64,000 nt of DNA. Source: SLRI01 sp964393275 (GTDB lineage: Bacteria > Pseudomonadota > Alphaproteobacteria > Geminicoccales > Geminicoccaceae). How positions within the stretch are numbered: position 1 is the first letter of the stretch; each line of letters opens with the position of its first letter. A program made the translations under genes and the position numbers. Below, one piece after another: positions 24,700 through 33,061 of this stretch. The stretch spans positions 1 through 64,000 of the forward strand of contig CAYMTA010000005.1 in assembly GCA_964393275.1 (NCBI GenBank). Reading direction: 5' to 3'. The notes beneath the pieces are model-generated. The model searched no databases. It was not told the DNA's origin and was given only the letters and a program-made list of their open reading frames with translations.

Positions 24700-24882
24700 T
24701 CAGACCACCGGCGGCGAGCGCCGCCCTCGCACCACATGAATGATGAGGCTGATCACGAGGAGTGCGAGGAAGATGAAGAAAAGGAGCTGCGCGATACCCG
24801 CCGAGGCCGAGGCGATGCCACCGAAGCCAAAAACACCGGCGATGATCGCGACAATCAAGAAAACCAGAGCCCAGTAGAGCAT
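24700..24882 (-). CDS. DUF1328 small membrane protein (YtjA family)
   Basis: This 60-residue protein has two transmembrane helices: MLYWALVFLIVAIIAGVFGF and then a second around IAQLLFFIFLALLVISLIIH. It matches DUF1328 and ends in a basic RGRRSP tail. Family members are stress-induced in several Alphaproteobacteria; no function is known. GAAAGGAGG ahead of ATG 24882 rules out the upstream GTG at 24888. An EcfG promoter lies upstream. Confidence 0.9.
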   Translation of the reverse strand: MLYWALVFLIVAIIAGVFGFGGIASASAGIAQLLFFIFLALLVISLIIHVVRGRRSPPVV

Positions 24883-24944
24883 GCTCACCTCCTTTCGTTT
24901 CGATCCCGCCGCGCTCCTCGAGCTCGACGGCGGTCTGCGGCAAG

Positions 24945-24970
24945 AACGGGAGCTACCCAGCGGTGGTTCC
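24945..24970 (-). promoter_or_regulatory. EcfG-type promoter of the DUF1328 gene
   Basis: On the minus strand GGAAC (24970-24966), a 17-base spacer and CGTT (24948-24945) match the consensus exactly. It ends 62 bases upstream of the DUF1328 start. Confidence 0.75.
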
Positions 24971-25072
24971 CCTTCTGGTGACGAAAACCTGCCGATGTCC
25001 GAAGCCGCCTGGCAGCGTTGAACGCTGGCATCCCTGGTCGAATGCCGCTAGTGCTGGACGGCGAGGTGTCAG

Positions 25073-25097
25073 GGAACCTCCAGCACCTTCGCCGGTT
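25073..25097 (+). promoter_or_regulatory. EcfG-type promoter of the DUF883 gene
   Basis: GGAAC (25073-25077), 16 bases, GGTT (25094-25097), ending 37 bases before the ATG at 25135. Spacer length and -10 variant equal those of the ecfG promoter candidate. Confidence 0.6.
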
Positions 25098-25134
25098 TCA
25101 GGCAGCCGATTCATTCCTCGAAGGAATTGCTACC

Positions 25135-25455
25135 ATGGCCACGCGTGACCCCGACCTCGAGAAGGATATGGCGGCGCTCCGGGAGGATCTCGCCCGCCTC
25201 CGCGAGGACATCTCCAGCGTCAAGAGCACGATCACCGGCATCGGCCGGCGCAGCGCGAGCGAAGTCAAGGCCGCGGGCAGCGCCAAGCTCGGCGAGCTGC
25301 GCGACGAGCTGGAGCAGTTCGGCGACAACATGCAGGCGCGCGGGCACGAGGCCTTGGCCGGGGTGGAGCGCACGGTTCATGATCGTCCACTGACCAGCCT
25401 CCTCGCCGCCTTCGGCATCGGGCTCGTGCTCAGCCGGTTCCTGGACCGCCGCTAA
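25135..25455 (+). CDS. DUF883/YqjD-ElaB-like membrane-anchored protein
   Basis: This 106-residue protein has a charged helical or coiled-coil N-terminus (EKDMAALREDLARLREDIS) and a single C-terminal membrane anchor, PLTSLLAAFGIGLVLSRFLDRR. This is the YqjD/ElaB/DUF883 pattern. Such proteins in E. coli bind ribosomes at the membrane in stationary phase; a similar stress role is inferred. AAGGAA at 25121-25126 precedes the ATG. An EcfG promoter precedes it and a holin-like gene follows. Confidence 0.85.
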   Translation: MATRDPDLEKDMAALREDLARLREDISSVKSTITGIGRRSASEVKAAGSAKLGELRDELEQFGDNMQARGHEALAGVERTVHDRPLTSLLAAFGIGLVLSRFLDRR

Positions 25456-25510
25456 GGAAGATCGCCGCTCAGGGGGATGACCGCTGAAGGAACGCCTGCT
25501 CGCCGCCCTC

Positions 25511-25852
25511 ATGCCGATAACGGCGCGTCTGAAGGAGATGCAGCGCCAGCTCGTCTTCTGGGCTGCCGCTGCCCTTCTGGCCGCCCTGGCGCTGATTTTC
25601 TTCGCCATGGCCGCCTACATGAAGCTGGCGGAACGGCTCGGCGAGCCGCTGGCCGCGGCGGTGATCGGGTTGGTCCTGACCCTCTTGGCCCTCATCCTCT
25701 ATTTTCTCGGGAGACGGCGGCACAAGGTCCCTCCCCTGGCCGTGGCGGCGGCTGCCGTGCCACCGGCGCCGGCGCGGCCGATGGAGGCGCTGCTCGTCGC
25801 CTTCCTGCTCGGCGTGATCGACGAGCAATTCGGCCGCCGGCCACGCCGCTGA
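25511..25852 (+). CDS. Phage-holin-family-like (DUF1469) membrane protein
   Basis: This 113-residue protein has two transmembrane helices (about residues 16-36 and 46-66) followed by an Ala/Pro linker and a short C-terminal amphipathic segment, MEALLVAFLLGVIDEQFGRR. It resembles the Act_holin/DUF1469 proteins that usually accompany DUF883 genes in stress operons; phage origin is not implied. The start is uncertain: the AAGGAA site at 25487-25492 is 17 bases from ATG 25511, so a non-ATG start slightly upstream is possible. Confidence 0.72.
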   Translation: MPITARLKEMQRQLVFWAAAALLAALALIFFAMAAYMKLAERLGEPLAAAVIGLVLTLLALILYFLGRRRHKVPPLAVAAAAVPPAPARPMEALLVAFLLGVIDEQFGRRPRR

Positions 25853-25876
25853 TTGCCGGCGGGAGCGGATACGGCG

Positions 25877-25969
25877 CTAGACCAGCACGGCCCGGATCAG
25901 GAAGGCGATTGTGCCAATCACGGCAATGCCGATGAGGTAGAGCCCCGCGAACCACAGCCAGCGGCGCAT
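25877..25969 (-). CDS. DUF2474 small subunit of the cyanide-insensitive bd oxidase
   Basis: This 30-residue single-helix protein, MRRWLWFAGLYLIGIAVIGT and then IAFLIRAVLV, is encoded with a one-base overlap (TGATG) after cydB. DUF2474 peptides follow cioB/cydB in many Proteobacteria and parallel CydX, which stabilises the heme-containing subunit. It is too short for most automatic annotation, but position and sequence make it convincing. Confidence 0.8.
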   Translation of the reverse strand: MRRWLWFAGLYLIGIAVIGTIAFLIRAVLV

Positions 25970-26973
25970 CAATGGTAGCCGTCGGTGGGGTGCACCTTGC
26001 CGCGGAAGACCCAATAGGAATAGGCGGTGTAGGCCAGGATCATCGGGATCAGGACGGCCGCGCCCACGAGCAGGAAGAGCAGCGAGCTCTCGGGTGCCGC
26101 GGCCTCGGCGATGGTCAAGGCGGGCGGCACCAGGTTGGGATAGAAGCTGACCCCGAGCCCCGCATAGGACAGCACGAAGATCGCGACGGTCGCGAGGAAC
26201 GGGCGCAGATGGTCCTCGTTGCGCAGCCCCGTCCACAACTGCCAGACGGCGAGGGCCAGGAGGATCGGCACGATGGCGCTCCAGGCGCCCGACGGCCAGC
26301 CGAACCAGCGCTCGAGATATTCGGGTCGCAGGAACGGGGTGGCGAGGCTGACGGCGCCGATCAGGGCGATGAGCCCGACGCCGAGCGGCAGGGCGAAGCG
26401 CCGGGCGCGCGCCAGCGTCGCGCCCTCGGTCTTGACGATCAGCCAGGTGGCCCCGAGCATGGCGTAGCCCACCACGAGCGCCAGGGCCGTCAGGGCCGAG
26501 AAGGGCGTCAGCCAGTCCCAGTTGCCGCCGGCATAGGCGCGGCCCTCGACCGCGATGCCCTGCACGAGGGCGCCGAGCGCCATGCCCTGGGCGATCGCGG
26601 CGACGAGCGAGCCGCCCCAGAAGCCGAATTCCCAGAACGCCTGCAGCCGCCTGGTCCGGTGCACGAACTCGAAGGCGACGCCGCGAAAGATCAGGCCGAG
26701 CAGCATGGCGATGATCAGCGGGAAGAGCGCCGGCATGACAATGGCATAGGCCAGCGGGAACACCGCGAAGAGCCCGCCGCCGCCGAGCACCAGCCAGGTC
26801 TGGTTGCCGTCCCAGACGGGGGCGATGGTGTTCATCGCCAGATGACGCTCCTCGCGGCCCTCGAGGAACGGAAAGAGGATGCCGATGCCCAGATCGAACC
26901 CGTCGAGCAGCACATAGGCCAGCACGGCGAAGGCGATCAGCCCGGCCCAGATGAACGGAAGGTCGATGACCAT
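25969..26973 (-). CDS. cydB: Cytochrome bd-type ubiquinol oxidase subunit II (CydB/CioB)
   Basis: This 334-residue membrane protein has about eight helices and the family start LPFIWAGLIAFAVLAYVLLDGFDLGIGIL. Other family marks are WDGNQTWLVLGGGGLFAVFPLAYA and the end YTAYSYWVFRGKV. It forms the quinol oxidase with CydA. It starts three bases after cydA and is followed by the DUF2474 peptide. The set works under low oxygen or when heme-copper oxidases are inhibited. Confidence 0.94.
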   Translation of the reverse strand: MVIDLPFIWAGLIAFAVLAYVLLDGFDLGIGILFPFLEGREERHLAMNTIAPVWDGNQTWLVLGGGGLFAVFPLAYAIVMPALFPLIIAMLLGLIFRGVAFEFVHRTRRLQAFWEFGFWGGSLVAAIAQGMALGALVQGIAVEGRAYAGGNWDWLTPFSALTALALVVGYAMLGATWLIVKTEGATLARARRFALPLGVGLIALIGAVSLATPFLRPEYLERWFGWPSGAWSAIVPILLALAVWQLWTGLRNEDHLRPFLATVAIFVLSYAGLGVSFYPNLVPPALTIAEAAAPESSLLFLLVGAAVLIPMILAYTAYSYWVFRGKVHPTDGYH

Positions 26974-26976
26974 CGC

Positions 26977-28395
26977 TCAATCTCCCGTCGCGAGATGCGG
27001 TGCGGTCGGGAGGGCCGCGACCGGCGTGATGCCGGCCGCCCGCGTCGGGCCGATACGGTCGATGTCGATGCTGTTATTCGGCTCCCTGCTCATCAGCCGC
27101 ATCGCGTAGAAGGTGCCCGAGCCGAAGACGAGGAAGTAGACCACGATGAAGGCGGTCAGCGAGGCGCCGACGGCGGCAGCCTGCAGCGGAGCAGCGCTCT
27201 CGGCGGTGCGCAGCAGGCCATAGACCGTGTAGGGCTGGCGGCCGACCTCGGTGGTGACCCAGCCGCAGAGCACGGCGAGAAAGCCCGAGGGCGCCATCAG
27301 CACGGCGGCGCGATGCAGCCATGGTGAGGCGTCGAGCCGCCCTTTCCAGCGCGCCCATGCCGACCAGAGGCCGATCCCCAGCATGGCGAAGCCGACCGCC
27401 ACCATGATGCGGAAGGTCCAAAAGATGAGCGTCGATGGCGGGCGCTCGTCCGCGGGGAAGGCGTCCAGCCCCTGAAGCGGGGTGTCGAGGCTGTGCGTGA
27501 GGATCAGCGAGCCCAGCAGCGGCAACTCCAGCTTGTAGCGGGTCTCGCCCGCCGCGTCGTCGGGCAGGCCGAGGAGGATCAGCGGGGCGCGGCCTTCGGG
27601 GAAGCTCTCGAAATGACCCTCCATCGCCGCGATCTTGGCGGGCTGGTGCGCCAGCGTGTTCAGGCCGTGCATGTCGCCCGCCAGGATCTGGATCGGCGTG
27701 ACGATCAGGGCCATCCACATCGCCATCGAGAACATGATCGCCGAACCACGGTTGTCGCGGTTGCGCAGGAGATGCCAAGCGCCGACTCCGCCCACCACGA
27801 AGGCGGTGGTCAGATAGGCCGCCAGCACCATGTGCACCAGCCGGTAGGGGAAGGACGGGTTGAAGACGATCAGCCACCAGTCCTCGGGGACGAACTGGCC
27901 GGCATCGTTGATCGCATAGCCCTGCGGGGTCTGCATCCAACTGTTGACGCTGAGGATCCAGAACGCCGAGAACAGGGTGCCGAGGGCCACGATGACCGTG
28001 GCCGCCATGTGCAGCCGATCGCCCACCCGCTCCCGTCCGAACAGCATGATGCCGAGGAAGCCGGCCTCGAGGAAGAAGGCCGACAGAACCTCATAGCCCA
28101 TCAACGGACCAACGATCGGGCCGGCCTTGTCCGAGAACACCGACCAGTTGGTGCCGAACTGATAGGACATCACGACACCCGAGACGACGCCCATGCCGAA
28201 AACCACGGCAAAGATCGTCTTCCAGTAGTCGAACAACCGGCGATAGGCTTCGTCGCGGCTCCAGAGCCAGAGTCCGTTCAAGACCGCGAGAAAGCTCGCC
28301 AACCCGATGGTGAAGGCTGGGAAGATGATGTGCGCGGAGATGGTGAAGGCGAACTGGAACCGGGCCAGATCGATTGCGGTGAAGCTGTCCAACAT
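26977..28395 (-). CDS. cydA: Cytochrome bd-type ubiquinol oxidase subunit I (CydA/CioA)
   Basis: This 472-residue heme-bearing subunit has a high-spin heme ligand region in FAFTISAHIIFPAFTIG (H22). Other marks are SVNSWMQTPQGYAI, the quinol-site GRQPYTVYGLLRTAESA and about nine helices. The short Q-loop and overall length fit the cyanide-insensitive CIO subgroup. AAGGAT precedes the ATG. The 289-base upstream region holds no clear FNR or EcfG site. It lies inside the stress island, so oxidase and stress genes are interleaved. Confidence 0.94.
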   Translation of the reverse strand: MLDSFTAIDLARFQFAFTISAHIIFPAFTIGLASFLAVLNGLWLWSRDEAYRRLFDYWKTIFAVVFGMGVVSGVVMSYQFGTNWSVFSDKAGPIVGPLMGYEVLSAFFLEAGFLGIMLFGRERVGDRLHMAATVIVALGTLFSAFWILSVNSWMQTPQGYAINDAGQFVPEDWWLIVFNPSFPYRLVHMVLAAYLTTAFVVGGVGAWHLLRNRDNRGSAIMFSMAMWMALIVTPIQILAGDMHGLNTLAHQPAKIAAMEGHFESFPEGRAPLILLGLPDDAAGETRYKLELPLLGSLILTHSLDTPLQGLDAFPADERPPSTLIFWTFRIMVAVGFAMLGIGLWSAWARWKGRLDASPWLHRAAVLMAPSGFLAVLCGWVTTEVGRQPYTVYGLLRTAESAAPLQAAAVGASLTAFIVVYFLVFGSGTFYAMRLMSREPNNSIDIDRIGPTRAAGITPVAALPTAPHLATGD

Positions 28396-28684
28396 ATCCT
28401 TGCTCGAACCTCAACAAGCGGTGCCATGGCCAGGGCGACCGCGATCCCAAAGGACGATGCTGGCGTCTTCGCCAAAATTCACGAGCGCGAACCGCAGCGC
28501 GATCGCGCGATGAATCCCTCCTCCGGAACGTCGCCATCCGCATCGACACAATGGAAAGTTATGCCGTCAGGCTTTGCCGGCAACGTGGCCTGCCCTCACC
28601 TCGCCGCATTCCTCAGGTCGGGGCCAATTGGTCGCGCCGGGCGGCGCGCCCTCTTCCTTGTGGCGAAAGCCGGACCCGGCTCAA

Positions 28685-28870
28685 TCAGCCGGCCGCGCGT
28701 GGCCCGGCCAAGAGCCAGATGATCAGGCCAACCACCGGCAGCACGAGGATCACCACGGTCCAGACGACCTTGGCGCCGACCGAGGCGCTGCTCGAGAAGA
28801 CGTTCACGATCGCCCAGACGTCGGCGATCAAAACGAGAAGCCCGATCAGGCCCCCGACCTCGATACCCAT
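28685..28870 (-). CDS. PLDc_N domain small membrane protein
   Basis: This 61-residue protein has two helices: GGLIGLLVLIADVWAIVNVF and VVWTVVILVLPVVGLIIWLL. This is the phospholipase D N-terminal (PLDc_N) domain found alone, as in many small stress proteins. It has no catalytic HKD motif. AGGAGCAGGTGA precedes the ATG. A perfect EcfG promoter upstream places it in the general stress regulon. Confidence 0.88.
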   Translation of the reverse strand: MGIEVGGLIGLLVLIADVWAIVNVFSSSASVGAKVVWTVVILVLPVVGLIIWLLAGPRAAG

Positions 28871-28910
28871 TCACCTGCTCCTCGAATGATCACTGCCCCC
28901 GAGCTTCCTG

Positions 28911-28935
28911 AACGGCCGCGGCGGCGGGGAGTTCC
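28911..28935 (-). promoter_or_regulatory. EcfG-type promoter of the PLDc_N gene
   Basis: On the minus strand GGAAC (28935-28931), 16 bases and CGTT (28914-28911) match the consensus exactly. It ends 40 bases before the ATG of the PLDc_N gene. Confidence 0.8.
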
Positions 28936-28948
28936 CGGCCGGCGGCAT

Positions 28949-30682
28949 TCATGAGCCCGGCCCTGCGGGACCGTCGAGAACTGCACCTTTGAGAAAGCGG
29001 AAGTCGCAGCCCTCGTCGGCCTGCAGGATCTGCTCCTGGTAGAGGCGGTCGTGGCCGCGCCCCGGCAGGGGCCGCGGCGGCGGCAGCTCTCTTCGTCGGC
29101 GCTCGAGCTCGGCCGGATCGACCAGGAGATCGAGCCGACGCTCGGCGACCGACAGGCTGATGCGGTCGCCGGCCTCGACGAGAGCCAGGGGGCCGCCGGC
29201 GGCGGCGTCGGGGGCGATGTGGAGGACGATGGTGCCATAGGCGGTGCCGCTCATCCGGGCGTCGGAGAGGCGGAGCATATCCTTGACGCCGGTCCGGCCG
29301 AGCTTTTTCGGGATCGGCAGGTAGCCGGCCTCGGGCATGGCGGCGGGGCTGGTGGGCCCCGCGTTCTTCAGGACCAGGAGATCGTCGGCGGCGACCTCGA
29401 GGTCCTCATCGTCGATGCGGGCCGCGAGATCCTCGAGGCCGTCGAAGACAATGGCCCGGCCTTCGTGCTCGAAGAGCCTCGGATCGGCGGCCGAGCGCTT
29501 GAGCACGGCACCCTTGGGGGCGAGCGAGCCGAAGAGGGCGACGAGCCCGCCTTTCGGGTGGATGGGGTCATCGATGGCGCGGATGACGGCGCGGTCGACC
29601 CAGGGGTCGGCGGCCGCGAGACGATCGCCCAGGGTTTCGCCGGTGACCGTCGGCGCGTCCAGATGCAAGAGATCGGCGAGTTCGCGCATCACGGCGGGAA
29701 TGCCGCCCGCGGCGTGCAGGTCCTGCATGTAGTGGGCACCCGTCGGCTTGAGGTCGACGATGACGGGCGTGGTCTCGCTCAGCTCGTTGAACCAGCGCAG
29801 GTCCAGCTCGAGGCCGGCGCGGCCGGCGATCGCCGCCATGTGCAGGACGGCGTTGGTCGACCCGCCGATGGCGAGGAGCACGCGAAGGGCGTTCTCGAGG
29901 CTGTCCCGGGTGACCAGCTCGCCCATCGGCCGGCCCTTGCCGATCAGGGTGACGGCGGCGGCACCGGTCGCCTCGGCGAGGCGCAGGCGATCGGCATCGA
30001 CGGCCAGGATGGAGGCACCCATCGGCAGCATCAGGCCCATGGCCTCGACCAGCGACGCCATGGTGCTGGCCGTGCCCATGACGGCGCAGGTGCCGGCGGT
30101 GGAGGCGAGCCGCCGCTCGACCCGGTCGATCTCGTCGCCATCGATCTCGCCGGCGCGGAAGCGCGCCCAGAAGCGGCGGCAGTCGGTGCAGGCGCCGAGC
30201 CGCTCACCCCGGTGCATGGCGGTCGACATCGGGCCGGTGACGAGCTGGATGGCGGGGCGGCCGGCGGAGATCGCCCCCATGATCTGGGCCGGCACGGTCT
30301 TGTCGCAGCCGCCGATCAGCACCACCGCGTCCATCGGCTGGGCGCGGATCATCTCCTCGACGTCCATCGACATGAGGTTGCGGAACTTTAGGCTGGTGGG
30401 CGTGAGGAAGCCCTCGCCGAGCGAGATGGTCGGGAAGTCGAGCGGCAGGGCGCCGGCGGCGAGCACACCACGCTTCACGGCGTCCACCAGCTCAGGGACG
30501 AGGCGATGGCAGTTGTTGAAGCCGCTCGCCGAATGGGCGATGCCGACCACGGGCTTCGCCAGAAGCTCGCGCGAATAGCCCATGGAGCTCGCGAACGAGC
30601 GGCGCAGATAGGCGCTGAACGCCGGGTCGCCGTAATTCGTGAGGCCATTCGCCAGGCCCCGGGTCTTCCTCTCCTCGGTCAT
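28949..30682 (-). CDS. IlvD/Edd family dehydratase (sugar-acid type)
   Basis: This 577-residue Fe-S dehydratase has the family's cluster cysteines visible as C58 (GFNNCHR), C126 (GGCDKTVPAQ) and C199 (AGTCAVMGTASTM). The segment GACTDCRRFWARFRAGEIDG is typical of the L-arabonate/D-xylonate-type group and not of branched-chain IlvD. It should remove water from an aldonic acid to give a 2-keto-3-deoxy acid. ATG 30682 has an AAGGGG site. Its C-terminus ends close to the PLDc_N promoter. Confidence 0.88.
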   Translation of the reverse strand: MTEERKTRGLANGLTNYGDPAFSAYLRRSFASSMGYSRELLAKPVVGIAHSASGFNNCHRLVPELVDAVKRGVLAAGALPLDFPTISLGEGFLTPTSLKFRNLMSMDVEEMIRAQPMDAVVLIGGCDKTVPAQIMGAISAGRPAIQLVTGPMSTAMHRGERLGACTDCRRFWARFRAGEIDGDEIDRVERRLASTAGTCAVMGTASTMASLVEAMGLMLPMGASILAVDADRLRLAEATGAAAVTLIGKGRPMGELVTRDSLENALRVLLAIGGSTNAVLHMAAIAGRAGLELDLRWFNELSETTPVIVDLKPTGAHYMQDLHAAGGIPAVMRELADLLHLDAPTVTGETLGDRLAAADPWVDRAVIRAIDDPIHPKGGLVALFGSLAPKGAVLKRSAADPRLFEHEGRAIVFDGLEDLAARIDDEDLEVAADDLLVLKNAGPTSPAAMPEAGYLPIPKKLGRTGVKDMLRLSDARMSGTAYGTIVLHIAPDAAAGGPLALVEAGDRISLSVAERRLDLLVDPAELERRRRELPPPRPLPGRGHDRLYQEQILQADEGCDFRFLKGAVLDGPAGPGS

Positions 30683-31070
30683 CGGCGCCCCTTCCCCATG
30701 CCAGGAATTCACTCGGATGTCGCTCGCGGCCCTCAAGGGCCGTTTCTCGGCCGGTGGTGCATCCGGTGCAAGATTTTCGGGCCCTTGTCGACGAGCTGGC
30801 CCACCCTGGCCGCCGGCTCTTCAGAGCGTTGGCGATCCGGGCGGCCCCCCTCGGAGCGACCCCGCCTGGCGGCGCCGGCGCCGGATTGCCATTCTTTTTC
30901 AGATGATTCCAATGAGCGGAATTTTCCATGGCGCTTCGTTGATATTCAATTACAAGAAATAATTGGTGATCCTATTCGACGGGGCCGGGAACCGGCGAGG
31001 ATCACCTCGGAAAGTCGGTGACGAGGACGTTGGCGAGCATACGCAACGTCGATTCTTGGAAGGACGCGCG
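30683..31070. other. Divergent intergenic region between the dehydratase and the oxidase operon
   Basis: These 388 bases separate a minus-strand dehydratase from plus-strand cytochrome oxidase genes and must hold both promoters. A clearly AT-richer stretch at about 30890-30975 is the best candidate promoter zone. A GGAAC at 30988-30992 lacks a correctly spaced sGTT, so no EcfG site is called. I see no further gene. Confidence 0.5.
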
Positions 31071-31610
31071 ATGTCGGTCCATGACCTTGCCGCTCTCGTG
31101 ACGGCCCTGGCGGTCCTGCTGCTCGGGGCGGTCTTCATCCAGGTCCGACGCCACGCCCATGCGACGCGCGACTACGCGCCGGTGCAGGGCCGCGCCTACC
31201 GCATCCGTGCTTTCGCCTTCTGGGCGATGGTGCTGATCGGCCTGCCGGTGACCGTGTACCTCTTGCGCGCGAACCCCTACGCACCGCCGGCGGCGGCGGC
31301 GGTGCAGGTGGTGAACGCCACCGGCTCCCAATGGTACTGGGATCTCGACCGCGAGGAAGTCGCGGCGGGCCAGCCGGTGGAGTTCCTCGTGACCAGCACG
31401 GACGTCAACCACGGCTTCGGCCTCTATGACGAGGCGGGCCAGCTCGTGGCGCAGACCCAGGCCATGCCGGGCTACGTGAACCGGCTGACCCACGTGTTCG
31501 AGACGCCCGGAACCTACCGTGCGCTCTGCCTCGAATATTGCGGGCTGGCGCATCACAACATGCAGGCCGAGCTGGTCGTGACCGGGGCGGCGGGAGGCGG
31601 CAATGAGTGA
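31071..31610 (+). CDS. Heme-copper oxidase subunit II with CuA site
   Basis: This 179-residue protein has two N-terminal helices followed by a cupredoxin domain. The CuA ligands are complete: H114 (VNHGF), C153, C157, H161 and M164 in CLEYCGLAHHNM, with E155 bridging. WYWDLDREE marks the electron-entry tryptophan region. Short length and sequence resemble ba3/B-type subunit II. GGAAGGA (31058-31064) precedes the ATG. It overlaps subunit I by eight bases. Confidence 0.88.
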   Translation: MSVHDLAALVTALAVLLLGAVFIQVRRHAHATRDYAPVQGRAYRIRAFAFWAMVLIGLPVTVYLLRANPYAPPAAAAVQVVNATGSQWYWDLDREEVAAGQPVEFLVTSTDVNHGFGLYDEAGQLVAQTQAMPGYVNRLTHVFETPGTYRALCLEYCGLAHHNMQAELVVTGAAGGGNE

Positions 31611-33060
31611 GGTTCGAAGCCGGCAAGCGGTCGGCGCGGTGGCCGGCAGCGGCCGGATCTGGGTCGTCGGCTATCTGGCGATCACCGGGCTGGTTCTGCT
31701 GTTGATGATGCTCCTGGGCTTGGCCATGCGGCTGGCCCAGGCCGAATGGCTCGGGCTCGATCCGGCGTTGTTCTACCAGATCATGACCGTGCACGGCACC
31801 GGCATGGTGGGCATCGCGTCGCTCGGCGGCGTGGCGATCATGTGGCATTTTCTCTCGGCCCATGTGGCCCTGCGGGCGGGCGTGCTCGCCCTCAATCTGG
31901 CGCTGTTCCTGATCGGCGTGGTGGCCATTCTCGTGGCCGATTTCATCGGCGGCTTTGCCGCGGCCTGGACCTTCCTCTACCCGCTGCCAGCACTTTCGGC
32001 CGGGGTCTGGCCGCTCTGGGCGGCGGGGCTGCATCTCGGCGGGCTGCTGCTGGTCGGCGTGGGGTTCCTCCTGGTCTGCCTCGAGATCGGCCGCGCGCTG
32101 ATCGTGGCCTATGGCGGGCTGGGCCGGGCGCTCGGCTGGCCGAAGCTCTTCCTCGATCGGGACGATCACGTGCCGCCGCCGACCGTCGTGGCTTCGGCCA
32201 TGGTGGTCATCGTCAACACGCCGGCGCTGATCGCGGCGGCCGTGGTGATCGTGATGACGCTGGTCAACCTGTTCGTTCCGACGGTCGAGATCGACCCGCT
32301 TCTGGCCAAGAGCCTGATCTATTTCTTCGGTCACGTCTTCATCAACGCCACGATCTACATGGCCGTGATCGTGGTCTATGAGCTGTTGCCGCGCATCACC
32401 GCGCGCCCGTGGAAGACATCGCGGGTGTTCCTGGCCGGCTGGACCCTGTCGACGGCGATGGTTCTGGTCATCTTTCCCCATCATCTGATGATGGATTTCG
32501 CCATGCCGACATGGACCCTGACGACGGCGCAGGTGCTGTCCTACGTCAACAGCTTCCCGATCCTGATCGTCACCGGGCTGGGCGCGCTGGCGATCCTGCA
32601 TCACTCGGGCATTCGCTGGGATCTGATCTCGACGTTGCTCCTGATCTCGATGTTCGGCTGGATGGCGGGGATCGTCCCCGCCGTGGTCGACGCCACGATC
32701 GTGGTCAACTCGGTGATGCACAATACGCTTTGGGTGCCCGGGCACTTCCACTTCTACCTGCTCCTGGGCCTGCTGCCGATGATCTTCGCCTTCATGATCT
32801 ACCTCGCACGGGGCGAGGATGTGAGCCCGCGCGGCGGCGACTGGACGGCGGTCCTCTTCCTGCTGTTCGGGCTGGGCTTCGTCGCCATGTTTCTCGCGGG
32901 CGGCTGGGCCAGCGTTCCGCGCCGCTGGGCCGTGCACCTGCCCGAATGGCTGATCTGGGACCGGATCGCCTCGGTCATGGCGGTGGGCGTGACCGTGCTG
33001 GCGGCCGTCTTCATCCTGATGTTCCTGGCACGCATGCCACGGATCCTGCGGGGCGGCTGA
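31603..33060 (+). CDS. Divergent heme-copper oxidase subunit I
   Basis: This 485-residue membrane protein has about 12 helices. Metal ligands are H64 (low-spin heme), H244, H293 and H294 (CuB), and H381 and H383 in HNTLWVPGHFHFYL (hemes). The last motif is B-type-like. In helix VI the usual GHPxVY is replaced by GHVFIN, so N248 takes the place of the cross-linked catalytic tyrosine; Y252 lies one turn further on. It is probably a terminal oxidase, but this change makes its oxygen chemistry uncertain. Confidence 0.85.
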   Translation: MSEVRSRQAVGAVAGSGRIWVVGYLAITGLVLLLMMLLGLAMRLAQAEWLGLDPALFYQIMTVHGTGMVGIASLGGVAIMWHFLSAHVALRAGVLALNLALFLIGVVAILVADFIGGFAAAWTFLYPLPALSAGVWPLWAAGLHLGGLLLVGVGFLLVCLEIGRALIVAYGGLGRALGWPKLFLDRDDHVPPPTVVASAMVVIVNTPALIAAAVVIVMTLVNLFVPTVEIDPLLAKSLIYFFGHVFINATIYMAVIVVYELLPRITARPWKTSRVFLAGWTLSTAMVLVIFPHHLMMDFAMPTWTLTTAQVLSYVNSFPILIVTGLGALAILHHSGIRWDLISTLLLISMFGWMAGIVPAVVDATIVVNSVMHNTLWVPGHFHFYLLLGLLPMIFAFMIYLARGEDVSPRGGDWTAVLFLLFGLGFVAMFLAGGWASVPRRWAVHLPEWLIWDRIASVMAVGVTVLAAVFILMFLARMPRILRGG

Positions 33061-33061
33061 G

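Noticed and set aside
25511..25852. Prophage holin
   Set aside because: No phage genes are nearby; such holin-like proteins normally accompany DUF883 genes in stress operons.
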